Shown here one piece after another: positions 7,501 to 15,962 of a DNA stretch of 64,000 bases. The stretch spans positions 13,079-77,078 of the forward strand of contig CAYJJX010000011.1 in assembly GCA_964370605.1 (NCBI GenBank), in the 5' to 3' direction. Position 1 is the first letter of the stretch; each line of letters starts with the position of its first letter. This DNA is from CAYJBH01 sp964370605. GTDB taxonomy: Bacteria; Bacillota; Clostridia; Oscillospirales; Ruminococcaceae. Position numbers and translations under genes: made by a program. The notes below the pieces were generated by a model, which made no database searches, was not told the DNA's origin, and saw only the letters and a program-made list of their open reading frames with translations.

Positions 7501-9259
7501 TGTTGCCCTCCTCGTTTAAAATATTTTGAAGGCTATAAACCTCTTGATAATAACCGGGTCTATTTATCAACTCGTCGTGTGTGCCACAGTCAGCTATTCT
7601 GCCGTCCTGAAGAATGACGATTTTATCGGCACGTTTGGTAGTAGAGATTCGCTGTGCTATTATTATCTTGGTAGACTTAAAGTCAAGATCATCGATTGCA
7701 TTTTGTATTTCTTTTTCAGTTTCAAGGTCGACGGCAGAAGTGGTGTCGTCCAAGATAAGTATTGCAGGACGAACAGCGAGGGCGCGCGCCAATGCAATTC
7801 GTTGCTTTTGACCGCCGGAAAGTCCTGTGCCTCGTTCACCGACGATGGTCTCGAATCCTTCCGGTAGCTTATCGATGAAGTCAACGCTTGCAGCCTCGGC
7901 AAATTCTTCAACCTCTTCACGGGAGAGGTCGGGATCGCCGTAGGCTATGTTGCTATCAACAGTGTCGGAAAAGAGGAAAACGTCCTGGGTTGCCATTCCG
8001 ACATTTTCTCGCAGGTAGCCTTTCTCATAGAGATTGACCGGCACATCGTCGACATAAACATTACCGGATGACACATCTTGAAATCGGACAATAAGGTTGA
8101 CAAGCGCCGTCTTGCCGGAACCGGTTGGCCCCATTACGGCAACAGTTTCTCCGGCTTTTATATCTAGATTTATGTCTCTTAGAATATTGACATCACCGAC
8201 CGAAAAATTGACATTTTCAAAGCGGATATCACCTTTAAGTCGTTCATTTTTTACCACCGCATCGCTTCTTGATTGGATGGTGGAGCGTTCATAGAAAAGT
8301 TCGATTACTTTTGAGGAGGAGGCGATAAAACGCTGGAGATCGTTCAGCAACATTCCCATCGTCTTCATCGGGTTAGAAAGTGTAAAGATAAGTCCGTTGA
8401 ACAGCGAAAAGGTGCCAAGAGTGATACGACCGTTGATCAAGAATATGCCGCCAACCAACAAAACGGCAATAAAAAGAGATTGCGAGAGGGCGTCAATGAT
8501 CGGGAAGAATCGGAGCCACATCAATGTAGCCTTACAGTTGGCATCGCGATAGGCACGATTTTTCTCCTCGAAACGCATTATCTCATGCTCTTCTTTTGCG
8601 AATGCCTTGACAACTCTGTTGCCAGAGATATTTTCCTGAGCCTGAGTATTGATTCCGGAGAGTTTTTCACGCAGATCGACATAGAGCGGTCGGACTTTTT
8701 TTGAAAAGTGAATGGTCAATACCAGTATTATCGGTGTAATCGCGAGCAGTGAAAGGGCGAAGAGCGGATCACGCATAACGAACAACACAGCAGTACATAC
8801 GAAAATCACCACCGAATCGATCAACATTCTAGCAATCCAAGCTGTCGCATGTCTGACCATGTCAAGATCACCGGAAAGTCTTGTCATCAGATCGCCGGTG
8901 CGGTTTCTGCCATAAAACCTAATGTCTTGGCTTTGCATATTATCATATAGTACCGAGCGTATACGATAGACCATATTTTGAGAACATACTTCAAAATTCA
9001 TTATATTGAAGTATGCAAGTGTCGTCCTGATAAAAGTATACCCTATCAATAATGCGACCAAAAAAAACAACCGATCCGTGATCTCCCGAGTGATAACGGG
9101 ATTGTCAATGAGCGGTGTAAAAACTTCGTCTATAATCTGCTCAATGATGATGCTGTTAAACATCACCATTGAAGATAAAATTGCCGTAAACACGAGCGAA
9201 ACAATGTATCGCGCTCGGTCACCTTTCAGGTTTCGCCATATCCATCGAATTTGAAGCAT
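7487..9259 (-). CDS. ABC exporter half-transporter with degenerate ATPase site (BmrC-like)
   Basis: 590 residues: six membrane helices, then a nucleotide-binding domain with Walker A GPTGSGKT (378-385) and a perfect LSGGQ signature (490-494). Walker B reads LILDD, with D505 where a catalytic glutamate is expected, and the switch histidine is replaced by Q536 (IIAQRIST). This is the known degenerate-site half of heterodimeric exporters, paired with the consensus half that follows. ATG 9259 is preferred over an in-frame TTG at 9277 because AAGGA lies 10 bases before it. A good sigma-A promoter lies 66 bases upstream, so the pair can be transcribed apart from the long block. Confidence 0.9.
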   Translation of the reverse strand: MLQIRWIWRNLKGDRARYIVSLVFTAILSSMVMFNSIIIEQIIDEVFTPLIDNPVITREITDRLFFLVALLIGYTFIRTTLAYFNIMNFEVCSQNMVYRIRSVLYDNMQSQDIRFYGRNRTGDLMTRLSGDLDMVRHATAWIARMLIDSVVIFVCTAVLFVMRDPLFALSLLAITPIILVLTIHFSKKVRPLYVDLREKLSGINTQAQENISGNRVVKAFAKEEHEIMRFEEKNRAYRDANCKATLMWLRFFPIIDALSQSLFIAVLLVGGIFLINGRITLGTFSLFNGLIFTLSNPMKTMGMLLNDLQRFIASSSKVIELFYERSTIQSRSDAVVKNERLKGDIRFENVNFSVGDVNILRDINLDIKAGETVAVMGPTGSGKTALVNLIVRFQDVSSGNVYVDDVPVNLYEKGYLRENVGMATQDVFLFSDTVDSNIAYGDPDLSREEVEEFAEAASVDFIDKLPEGFETIVGERGTGLSGGQKQRIALARALAVRPAILILDDTTSAVDLETEKEIQNAIDDLDFKSTKIIIAQRISTTKRADKIVILQDGRIADCGTHDELINRPGYYQEVYSLQNILNEEGNSGTK

Positions 9260-9324
9260 AGCAAATACATCCTTCAAGTATTTTGCGGATAGAAAAAACT
9301 AGATATCGCATTGCGTTGAAGTTT

Positions 9325-9353
9325 ATTTTATTGTAAATAAGGCGAAAAGTCAA
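9325..9353 (-). promoter_or_regulatory. Sigma-A promoter of the heterodimeric ABC exporter
   Basis: On the minus strand TTGACT (9353-9348) and TAAAAT (9330-9325) are 17 bases apart. It lies in the 105-base gap before the exporter genes. Confidence 0.7.
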
Positions 9354-9364
9354 GTATTATTTTG

Positions 9365-10477
9365 CTATTTTTCTGCCTTTTTCGAATTTTTTTCTCCCGA
9401 GTCTTTTGCTTCCTTTTTATCCTTCTTTTCTTTCTTCTCTTTTGGTTCTTTTTTCGGGCGCTCTGCTTTAGCCGGCCTCTCGCCCTTTGGCGGCCGTTTC
9501 TTCTTGCCCTTTTGCTCTCCCTCTTCTTCCGCCGCAGGTGTGTCTTCTTTTGAACCCGGTATGACCTGTTTTGTAATTACGGCGGTGCTTTCCGGTTTCA
9601 GCAGTGAATATTTTGGCCAGAAAGGATAGAAAATTGGGGTAGTACGGCTGTATTTTTTATAGTCGCCGTTTTGTTTGAGCAATAACCTGCGTGTGTTTTC
9701 ATGATCGGCAGCCTGTTTTTTCAAAAGTCGCAAAGTCATAATATATCCGACCAATACGACAAACCACTGTCCGACACCAATATAAAAAGTTAGGCCGCTA
9801 AAAACGATGCCGACCTGAAACAGCAATTCATAGTACTGGACAGGGCTTTGAGTACGTTTGAAGTGCTTGGTAGTTATATATCCTGCACGAATTTCCGCCT
9901 CTCTATCTTTTTGTACATGCTCCTTGACAAGATTGGCACAGGAGATAAGGCGCAAGATGGAATATACCATTATGACGCAGCCAAGGAAAACCATGATCAT
10001 AGTCGGTGCAGTTTCAAACTGCTCAAAAGCAAGCATAATATAAAATAATGGCAACATATAAAGCACTCGGCCTATAGAATGGAGAAAGATCATTATCACC
10101 TGAACAGGTATTGGGGGATTTTCCTTGTCGAGGTTACGCATCTTTGTTTCTGATTTTAGGTCATACATATCAAATTCAAGATGTCGTACAATCTGCCGAA
10201 CGATTATGAACCCAATGTAGATGAGTGGCAGTATAAACACAAAGATATTATCGGCACCGAAGAAACGAATCATCAAAAATAATGAGATGATCGAAGCGGA
10301 AGCGATGTGTACAACGATTGAATCTTTATTGTAATCCCCCACCCTTAAAAGTGAGACGGCAAACACCAACAAAAGTAATAGCAAAAGTTCCGGAGCAAAA
10401 GCTTCGGTCAAATTCTTAAACAGAACATTGTAGTCCCAGTTTAGCGGATTTATGTAGTATAAAAGTTCGTTTAGCAT
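9365..10477 (-). CDS. Polytopic membrane protein with lysine/glutamate-rich tail, function unknown
   Basis: 370 residues with about seven hydrophobic segments (first near 30-44, last near 235-255) and a long charged tail from about residue 310 rich in K, E, P and A (for example KGKKKRPPKGERPAK). Just before the tail, residues about 262-300 read ENTRRLLLKQNGDYKKYSRT then PIFYPFW. This resembles the C-terminal signature of isoprenylcysteine methyltransferase-like (ICMT/DUF1295) membrane enzymes, which end in a Y-x2-Y-x2-R-x-P-x-x-x-P pattern. That link is only a hint. The tail is likely cytoplasmic and could bind nucleic acid or acidic lipids. AAGGAAAC precedes ATG 10477; it begins 11 bases after the SDR gene. 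Confidence 0.7.
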   Translation of the reverse strand: MLNELLYYINPLNWDYNVLFKNLTEAFAPELLLLLLLVFAVSLLRVGDYNKDSIVVHIASASIISLFLMIRFFGADNIFVFILPLIYIGFIIVRQIVRHLEFDMYDLKSETKMRNLDKENPPIPVQVIMIFLHSIGRVLYMLPLFYIMLAFEQFETAPTMIMVFLGCVIMVYSILRLISCANLVKEHVQKDREAEIRAGYITTKHFKRTQSPVQYYELLFQVGIVFSGLTFYIGVGQWFVVLVGYIMTLRLLKKQAADHENTRRLLLKQNGDYKKYSRTTPIFYPFWPKYSLLKPESTAVITKQVIPGSKEDTPAAEEEGEQKGKKKRPPKGERPAKAERPKKEPKEKKEKKDKKEAKDSGEKNSKKAEK

Positions 10478-10488
10478 GACATGTTTCC

Positions 10489-11202
10489 TTAAAATTCAAC
10501 TCCGCCATCCTGGCGCAGTACCTGACCTGTGATAAATCTTGAACTCTCGCTGCAAAGAAAAAATGCAGTTGCAGCCACCTCAGAGGGTGTACAGAGTCGT
10601 TTTTGAGGGGTATATTTTATTAACTCGCCAAGGGTGTGGGCGTCGTTCATGGGTGTATCGACAATGCCGGGAGCGATTGCGTTGACCGTAATACCGCTCG
10701 GCGCGAGTTCGCTTGAAAGTGAGGTGACAAGTCCATTTATTGCAGCTTTTGATGCGCTGTAATGTGTTTCGCAGGATCCACCTGAGTGAGAGAATACCGA
10801 GGAAATCGCTACAAGACGTCCCTGCTTTTTTTCCAAAAAATATGGTGTTGTCGCACGGAACGTATAGAATGTTCCAAAGAAATTGACATCAAAGATTTTA
10901 TGCAGTTCATCGTCGGTGATGTCTTGAATTTGGTTTTGTGATGTTATTCCGGCAGAAGAAATAACTGCATCAATGCCATGAAAACGCGCCACGCATTGCT
11001 CTACCAACGCATTGACTTCATTACTGTTGGAGCAATCACACTTCACGGCAAAAGCGGTATCAAAGCGACGACAGATATCTTGTGCCATGTCGCTACCACT
11101 GAGAAAGGAAAAACAGACATTCCAACCGCTTTCCAGAAAACGTAAAACACAGGCAAGACCTATTCCGGAGCTTCCTCCGGTGACAAGCAGAGTTTTTCTC
11201 AC
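10489..11202 (-). CDS. SDR family NAD(P)-dependent oxidoreductase (FabG-like)
   Basis: 237 residues of the classical short-chain dehydrogenase fold. The cofactor motif TGGSSGIG is at residues 8-15, NNAG is replaced by SSAG in the ISSAGIT segment, the catalytic serine is in AISSVF, and the catalytic YSASK motif follows. The end LRQDGGVEF resembles FabG and YmfI. The substrate cannot be read from the sequence; a 3-oxoacyl-ACP or sugar/ketone substrate is possible. The start is GTG at 11202, directly after the tadA stop, with GAGGGG as ribosome site in the tadA 3' end. Confidence 0.85.
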   Translation of the reverse strand: MRKTLLVTGGSSGIGLACVLRFLESGWNVCFSFLSGSDMAQDICRRFDTAFAVKCDCSNSNEVNALVEQCVARFHGIDAVISSAGITSQNQIQDITDDELHKIFDVNFFGTFYTFRATTPYFLEKKQGRLVAISSVFSHSGGSCETHYSASKAAINGLVTSLSSELAPSGITVNAIAPGIVDTPMNDAHTLGELIKYTPQKRLCTPSEVAATAFFLCSESSRFITGQVLRQDGGVEF

Positions 11203-11688
11203 CTATTTCCCCTCTTTGAGTTTCTTTTTTGTTTTTTTTCGGCGAAGCTCTTTGAAAAAGTTGCTCAGAATCTCGCTGCATTTTAATTCCAAGACACCGC
11301 CGACCATCTGAGGTTTATGGTTGAAGGGCAATTCAAAAAGATTTGTTACCGACCCACAAACGCCGGCCTTTGGATCATAGGCTCCGAAAACCACACGATT
11401 GAGCCGTGAGTTTATGATAGCGCCGCCGCACATTGGACAGGGTTCAAGGGTGACGAAAAGATCGCAGTCGGAAAGTCGCCAGCGTCCCAGTCGCTTACAG
11501 GCTTTCTTTATTGCCACTATCTCGGCATGAGCTATCGAACTATTTTTGCTTTCACGTAGGTTATAACCCTTGCCGACTATCTTGCCGTCGCAAACCACAA
11601 CCGCGCCCACCGGAACTTCTCCTTTTTTCATCGCTTTTTCGGCAAGTTTAAGCGCTTTTTCCATAAAATAGCTATCTGTTTTGGACAT
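11203..11688 (-). CDS. tadA: tRNA(adenine-34) deaminase TadA
   Basis: 161 residues. The zinc-dependent deaminase changes A34 to inosine in tRNA-Arg(ACG). The zinc and catalytic motifs are H54-A-E56 and P83-C84-P-M-C87, with the expected spacing. A basic C-terminal tail (RRKKTKKKLKEGK) follows the domain. The start ATG 11688 has AGGA upstream at 11700-11703; starting further upstream would extend into unrelated sequence. Its first 61 bases overlap the 3' end of the CPBP gene in another frame. The SDR gene follows without a gap. Confidence 0.95.
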   Translation of the reverse strand: MSKTDSYFMEKALKLAEKAMKKGEVPVGAVVVCDGKIVGKGYNLRESKNSSIAHAEIVAIKKACKRLGRWRLSDCDLFVTLEPCPMCGGAIINSRLNRVVFGAYDPKAGVCGSVTNLFELPFNHKPQMVGGVLELKCSEILSNFFKELRRKKTKKKLKEGK

Positions 11689-12215
11689 GTGTTTTTTCCT
11701 ATCAAAAAGGTAATAAATGATAACAAGGCAAAGAGAATATAGAGTGCAACCGTCAGTATGAATGCGATATTTTCGCTCAGATAGTAGTTGAAAAGATAGA
11801 CAGTGTATGCAAAGCAGTTGTTGAGTAGATGGAGAAATATGCAAAAACGCAGATTGCCGAACAACTGCATTGCAGCGGAAAGAGCAAGAGACAGAAGGAA
11901 AATTGAAAGCATCCCGACAGGATTAAATATATGTAGCGATGCAAACAGTATTGAGGTGATAACTACAGCGGCAACCGCTCCATATTTTTCGAGATATCGC
12001 TGTAACAATCCTCGGAACAAAAGCTCTTCGAAAAAGGCAGGTGCAAGACAGACGGTAACGAAGGTTAGTAATACAGAGAGATCGACATCGATATCGGTTA
12101 TTGGGTCGGTAGATGTCAGCTGGTTAAGCAGTATGGTGATAATATTAGCTAAAGGTATAAGACCGATGAATATTCCGGTATAAAACAGTCGAAGCGGACG
12201 ATTATCCCCTGTCAT
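11628..12215 (-). CDS. CPBP family intramembrane metalloprotease
   Basis: About 195 residues with five to six membrane helices. The CPBP (Abi/CAAX-protease) motifs are seen: the glutamate pair in FFEELLFRG, a second-motif histidine in FASLHIFNP and the HLLNN motif. These residues bind the catalytic metal inside the membrane. The substrate is unknown; relatives process prenylated peptides or act in bacteriocin immunity. ATG 12215 follows AGAGGGA; a GTG at 12239 would add 8 residues. It overlaps the sugar transferase gene by 14 bases at its 5' end. The last 20 codons lie inside tadA, so the tail TCPKQIAILWKKRLNLPKKR is overprinted. Confidence 0.85.
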   Translation of the reverse strand: MTGDNRPLRLFYTGIFIGLIPLANIITILLNQLTSTDPITDIDVDLSVLLTFVTVCLAPAFFEELLFRGLLQRYLEKYGAVAAVVITSILFASLHIFNPVGMLSIFLLSLALSAAMQLFGNLRFCIFLHLLNNCFAYTVYLFNYYLSENIAFILTVALYILFALLSFITFLIGKNTCPKQIAILWKKRLNLPKKR

Positions 12216-12801
12216 CTTGGTTTCCCTCTGCGATTCCACGAGCGGTGAACACGTTGAAAACCGTCATGAAAATGATTTTGATGTCCAGCAAAAAACCGAT
12301 ATGTCGCGCATAATAGCCATCGAGATTTGCTTTGATTGGTATCGGAAGTTCGTCTCGTCCGTTAACCTGCGCCCAACCGGTTAGACCCGGAACAAGCAGA
12401 TTGACATCGTATTTATCTCGTTCCTCTATCAGGTCATACTGGTTATAGAGTGCCGGTCTTGGACCGACTACCGACATGCTCCCACCGAGTATATTGAAAA
12501 GTTGTGGTAGTTCGTCGAGGCTGGTTTTTCTCAAAAATCTGCCGACAGATGTAATCATCATGTCAGGGTTTTTCAAAAGATGTGTCGGCACATCACCTGG
12601 TGTATCGGCGAACATGGTTCGGAACTTTGCAATCTTGAAGTGTGATTTGTTTTTTCCAACACGCTTTTGAAAGAACAATACCGGACCTTTTGAGTTGAGC
12701 TTTATCAAAAGAGCGATGAGCGCTAAGAGCGGTAGAAAAATTACTATCGCCATAAAGCTGGAGCATATGTCAAAAACACGCTTGAAAAATGCTTTGTACA
12801 A
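12202..12801 (-). CDS. Undecaprenyl-phosphate sugar phosphotransferase (initiating glycosyltransferase)
   Basis: About 199 residues from the preferred start. It loads the first sugar-1-phosphate on undecaprenyl phosphate at the membrane. One N-terminal membrane helix (FDICSSFMAIVIFLPLLALI) is followed by the bacterial sugar-transferase domain: KFRTM, the TSLDELPQL motif with its catalytic acid, GPRP and PGLTGWAQVNGR. TTG 12801 is chosen because AAGGA lies 6 bases upstream and the family usually begins just there (YKAFFKRVFDI). In-frame ATGs at 12870 and 12891 would overlap the upstream gene and give an atypical basic leader. The sugar specificity is unknown; QuiNAc4N-type or FucNAc-type donors are made nearby. 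Confidence 0.88.
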   Translation of the reverse strand: MYKAFFKRVFDICSSFMAIVIFLPLLALIALLIKLNSKGPVLFFQKRVGKNKSHFKIAKFRTMFADTPGDVPTHLLKNPDMMITSVGRFLRKTSLDELPQLFNILGGSMSVVGPRPALYNQYDLIEERDKYDVNLLVPGLTGWAQVNGRDELPIPIKANLDGYYARHIGFLLDIKIIFMTVFNVFTARGIAEGNQDDRG

Positions 12802-12856
12802 ACCCTGTCCTTTCTTTATGGTATTTTCCCTATGGTGGTTTCCCTTGACCGATTTT

Positions 12857-14740
12857 CTAGCCTTGTTCATCTTCCGGTAGAATGTTTCCATCCGGATTAT
12901 ATGTTGGGACCATGGCGCACAATTCTTCAATCATTTCACTGCGCCGATATTCCATGGCATATCCCCTCAGACGATCAAGTCCTTTCAAAAATTCCTCTGT
13001 ATCGATTTTGATTGGGGTACCGATGAATATTTTTTTGTTTGTGGTTTTGCGCACACCTTCTTCGTCTTGCAACAGCTCTTCATAAAGTTTTTCGCCGGGA
13101 CGAAGACCGGTGAAGGTAATTTGAATGTCACGATATGGGATAAATCCTGCAAGTTTGATGAGATTTTCCGCAAGGTCCAGTATCTTGACCGGCTGTCCCA
13201 TGTCAAGCACGAATATCTCGCCACCGTCTCCCATGGTTGAAGCTATCAACACAAGGCGCACTGCCTCAGGTATGGTCATGAAGTAACGAACGATGGTAGG
13301 TGTGGTTACTGTAATTGGGCCGCCTGCCGCAATTTGTTCTTTGAACAGCGGCAACACACTGCCGTTTGAGCCAAGCACGTTTCCGAATCTGACTGCCACA
13401 AATTTTGTCCTGCTACTGGTGGAAAAATACTGCACGACCATCTCGCAGAGGCGTTTGCTGGCTCCCATTACGTTGGTGGGATTGACCGCCTTGTCACTGG
13501 AGATGAGCACAAAGTGTTTGACCTTGTGGAGGTCGGAAAGTTTTGCGACGTTGAACGTGCCCATGACGTTGTTTTTGATTGCTTCTTCCGGAGCGGTTTC
13601 CATCAAAGGAACGTGTTTATGGGCCGCGGCATGGAATACGATGGAAGGTTTGTACTTCTCAAACAGTCGATCCATCTTATCGTAGTCGCGCACCGATGCA
13701 ATCTGTACTTCAAGATTCAGTTCTTTGTCATAGCGTCTTATCAGCTCTTGTTGTATAGAATAGGCATTATTTTCATAAATATCCACAATCACGAGCAACG
13801 ACGGGTTACAGGAGGCGATCTGACGGCAAAGCTCGCTGCCGATGGTGCCACCGCCACCGGTAACAAAAACGACGCGATCTCGGATGAGCTCATTGTCGGT
13901 CAACAGTTCAACCTCTTCTCTTCCGAGAAGGTCTTCAACCTTGACATCGCGAATACGAGAGGTGATGGAGGATTCATCGTCTGAGATGATTCGGCTAAGA
14001 TCCGGAACGGTACGCAAATTACAATTTGTCTTGGTACAGATCGACATGATCTCTCGTTTATCCTCTTCGCTCAGGTGTGGGAGTGCAAAAAGAATTGTTT
14101 CGATCTCACATCGCTCTACCAATTCCGGAATGTCGTCTATTGTGCCGAGAATTTCTATACCCATAATAGATCTTCCGACACGTGCTGGGTTGATGTCGAC
14201 GGCACAGATGATATTCATTTCTTTGTCGGTCTTTTTGTTGAGTTCGTGAATCAGAGAGGATGCAACGTCGCCGGCTCCGATCAAAAGGACTCGTCGAGCT
14301 ATATTACTTTCCTGTCGCTTAAATTTAGTATTTCGGTACATCCGATAGGTTAGCCGCGCATACAGTGTCAGCGCCGAGGCGAAAAGAGCTGCGGTTATAT
14401 AGACCGATATAGGGATTTTTCGCTCTTCGAACATCAAAAGAGTGCCGGACATAAATATTATGACAGCGAGCACCGAGGCAACACAGAACCTAAAGAATTC
14501 GACAATTTCGGCATATCGCCACAGACTGTCATACATCCCCATAAAATAGTAGATGATAGAATAACAGGAAACGAAGAAAAAACAGCTGGAAAGGAGTAGG
14601 CTAAGATAGGACATTAGCTCATATGGTCCGGCAATGAGTGTCCAGGTGATAAGATATGAAAAGGTGACCGCAAAAGTATCGAATAGCCATAGCAATTTTT
14701 TGCGATGTTTGCTGAGTTTTCTAAAAAAGTTCTTTTTCAC
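12857..14740 (-). CDS. Membrane-bound nucleoside-diphosphate-sugar 4,6-dehydratase (PglF/CapD/EpsC family)
   Basis: 627 residues: four N-terminal membrane helices (about 12-110), a first Rossmann-like CoA-binding domain (RVLLIGAGDVAS near 150) and a second, catalytic SDR domain. The latter has VTGGGGTIGSEL, the HAAAHKHVPLME motif and SSDKAVNPTNVMGASKR, where methionine replaces the usual catalytic tyrosine as in PglF-type UDP-GlcNAc 4,6-dehydratases. The product is a UDP-4-keto-6-deoxy sugar. It is the second 4,6-dehydratase in the cluster (see capE), so a second rare sugar is implied. The start is GTG 14740 behind AAAAGGA. The sugar transferase follows. Confidence 0.9.
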   Translation of the reverse strand: MKKNFFRKLSKHRKKLLWLFDTFAVTFSYLITWTLIAGPYELMSYLSLLLSSCFFFVSCYSIIYYFMGMYDSLWRYAEIVEFFRFCVASVLAVIIFMSGTLLMFEERKIPISVYITAALFASALTLYARLTYRMYRNTKFKRQESNIARRVLLIGAGDVASSLIHELNKKTDKEMNIICAVDINPARVGRSIMGIEILGTIDDIPELVERCEIETILFALPHLSEEDKREIMSICTKTNCNLRTVPDLSRIISDDESSITSRIRDVKVEDLLGREEVELLTDNELIRDRVVFVTGGGGTIGSELCRQIASCNPSLLVIVDIYENNAYSIQQELIRRYDKELNLEVQIASVRDYDKMDRLFEKYKPSIVFHAAAHKHVPLMETAPEEAIKNNVMGTFNVAKLSDLHKVKHFVLISSDKAVNPTNVMGASKRLCEMVVQYFSTSSRTKFVAVRFGNVLGSNGSVLPLFKEQIAAGGPITVTTPTIVRYFMTIPEAVRLVLIASTMGDGGEIFVLDMGQPVKILDLAENLIKLAGFIPYRDIQITFTGLRPGEKLYEELLQDEEGVRKTTNKKIFIGTPIKIDTEEFLKGLDRLRGYAMEYRRSEMIEELCAMVPTYNPDGNILPEDEQG

Positions 14741-14774
14741 TCAAATATCCTTTTCTTTAATTTCTTGTTTCTTT

Positions 14775-15923
14775 CTATACAAGGTCGTCCAGCATCGGAT
14801 CGATGAATTTTGCAATACCGTCTGCCGTCACATGTATATGGTCATAAAAGTCGGTGTTCACACAATTAAGTGCATATGGGTCATATGAGCCGTGGACAGG
14901 AATATCGTACTTTTCGCCGAGTTCGTGAATAAATGCTTCACCATCAATAGTGCCGGGTTGCACTTCATATTTGTCAAGAACGGTATCATATACAATGTTG
15001 TGGTAGGGGGTCATCATAAATATAACATTTGTGCCGCTCTGCAACATATACTCCACCAGTTCGATAAACAAGTTTTTCCCCTCTTGTGAGAGTGGTCCGA
15101 ACCCATGCACAAAAGAGCGATCGGTCAGCGCAAGTCCAAGTGCATCAAGGTCTCGAGTCTCTTGTGGTCTCGTCCGATATTCTTCGGTATAGATAATAGT
15201 GCCGTCATATCTCTTTATTTCGGTATCTTGTGAGTAGATGTTTCCGTCTAGAATCTGGGGCCGTTCTTCAAGGTCGCCTCCTCGCAGATAATAGTCAAAC
15301 GAGGACTGGAAAAAACTTGGCGATAAAATTGCCTCATATGCATCGGTGTTGTCGACGGGAACATATGTACTGGTCTTTCCGAGAGCCTCCGATAAAAATT
15401 CTTCGTATAGCGGATAGTCGGTACGTGCATCTTGATAGAAACTGTCGTCATAGAACAAGACCCAAGGATCAATCACAACTACTGTGTTTTCAGGCACACG
15501 GTCTTCTTCGACGAGTTTATAGAATATATTACATAGGTCGGCATAGGTAGCGGAAATCATACCGTAGTTGTAAAAGGAGTGATCGGGTATCAGTTCCTCA
15601 CCAAGCTGGAGAGCACGCGAAGAGCCAAGTATTACAACATCGAACGCTTCGGGAGAGTTCTCTATGTGAAGATTGTTTATCTGTCGTTCATCCAGTTGTT
15701 CATAGTGAGACAGTGAACTCCCGTCTAGCAGTGCGCGGGCCGCCTCAAGTTCAAATTTATCGCCATGGAAGAATGCAGAGGGGTCGACATAGTAGCTAAG
15801 CCAGATCATGAATAGTAGTATAGGCAACAAGAACAGCGCCTTGACAACCATGACCAGCATAAGGCCGAGGGTCTTTAAGGCAGTGAGCAGACTGTTGAGT
15901 GTTGATTTCAGCATCTTTTGCAT
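14775..15923 (-). CDS. SGNH-like hydrolase/acetyltransferase partner of MBOAT protein
   Basis: 382 residues with one N-terminal membrane anchor (about 17-44) and an extracellular domain. The motif ILGSSRALQLG holds the SGNH-type nucleophile serine, and YDHIHVTADG near the end supplies the Asp-x-x-His pair. The overall design is like DltD and AlgJ/AlgX proteins, which work with an MBOAT partner to O-acylate cell-wall or exopolysaccharide sugars. The MBOAT gene lies directly upstream (30-base gap), which supports that pairing. Substrate specificity is not known. The nearest ribosome-like site (AAAGGAA) is rather far, about 15 bases, from ATG 15923. Confidence 0.8.
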   Translation of the reverse strand: MQKMLKSTLNSLLTALKTLGLMLVMVVKALFLLPILLFMIWLSYYVDPSAFFHGDKFELEAARALLDGSSLSHYEQLDERQINNLHIENSPEAFDVVILGSSRALQLGEELIPDHSFYNYGMISATYADLCNIFYKLVEEDRVPENTVVVIDPWVLFYDDSFYQDARTDYPLYEEFLSEALGKTSTYVPVDNTDAYEAILSPSFFQSSFDYYLRGGDLEERPQILDGNIYSQDTEIKRYDGTIIYTEEYRTRPQETRDLDALGLALTDRSFVHGFGPLSQEGKNLFIELVEYMLQSGTNVIFMMTPYHNIVYDTVLDKYEVQPGTIDGEAFIHELGEKYDIPVHGSYDPYALNCVNTDFYDHIHVTADGIAKFIDPMLDDLV

Positions 15924-15962
15924 CGGTTGAGTAACTGTTCCTTTCCGTGTAGCGATGATAGA

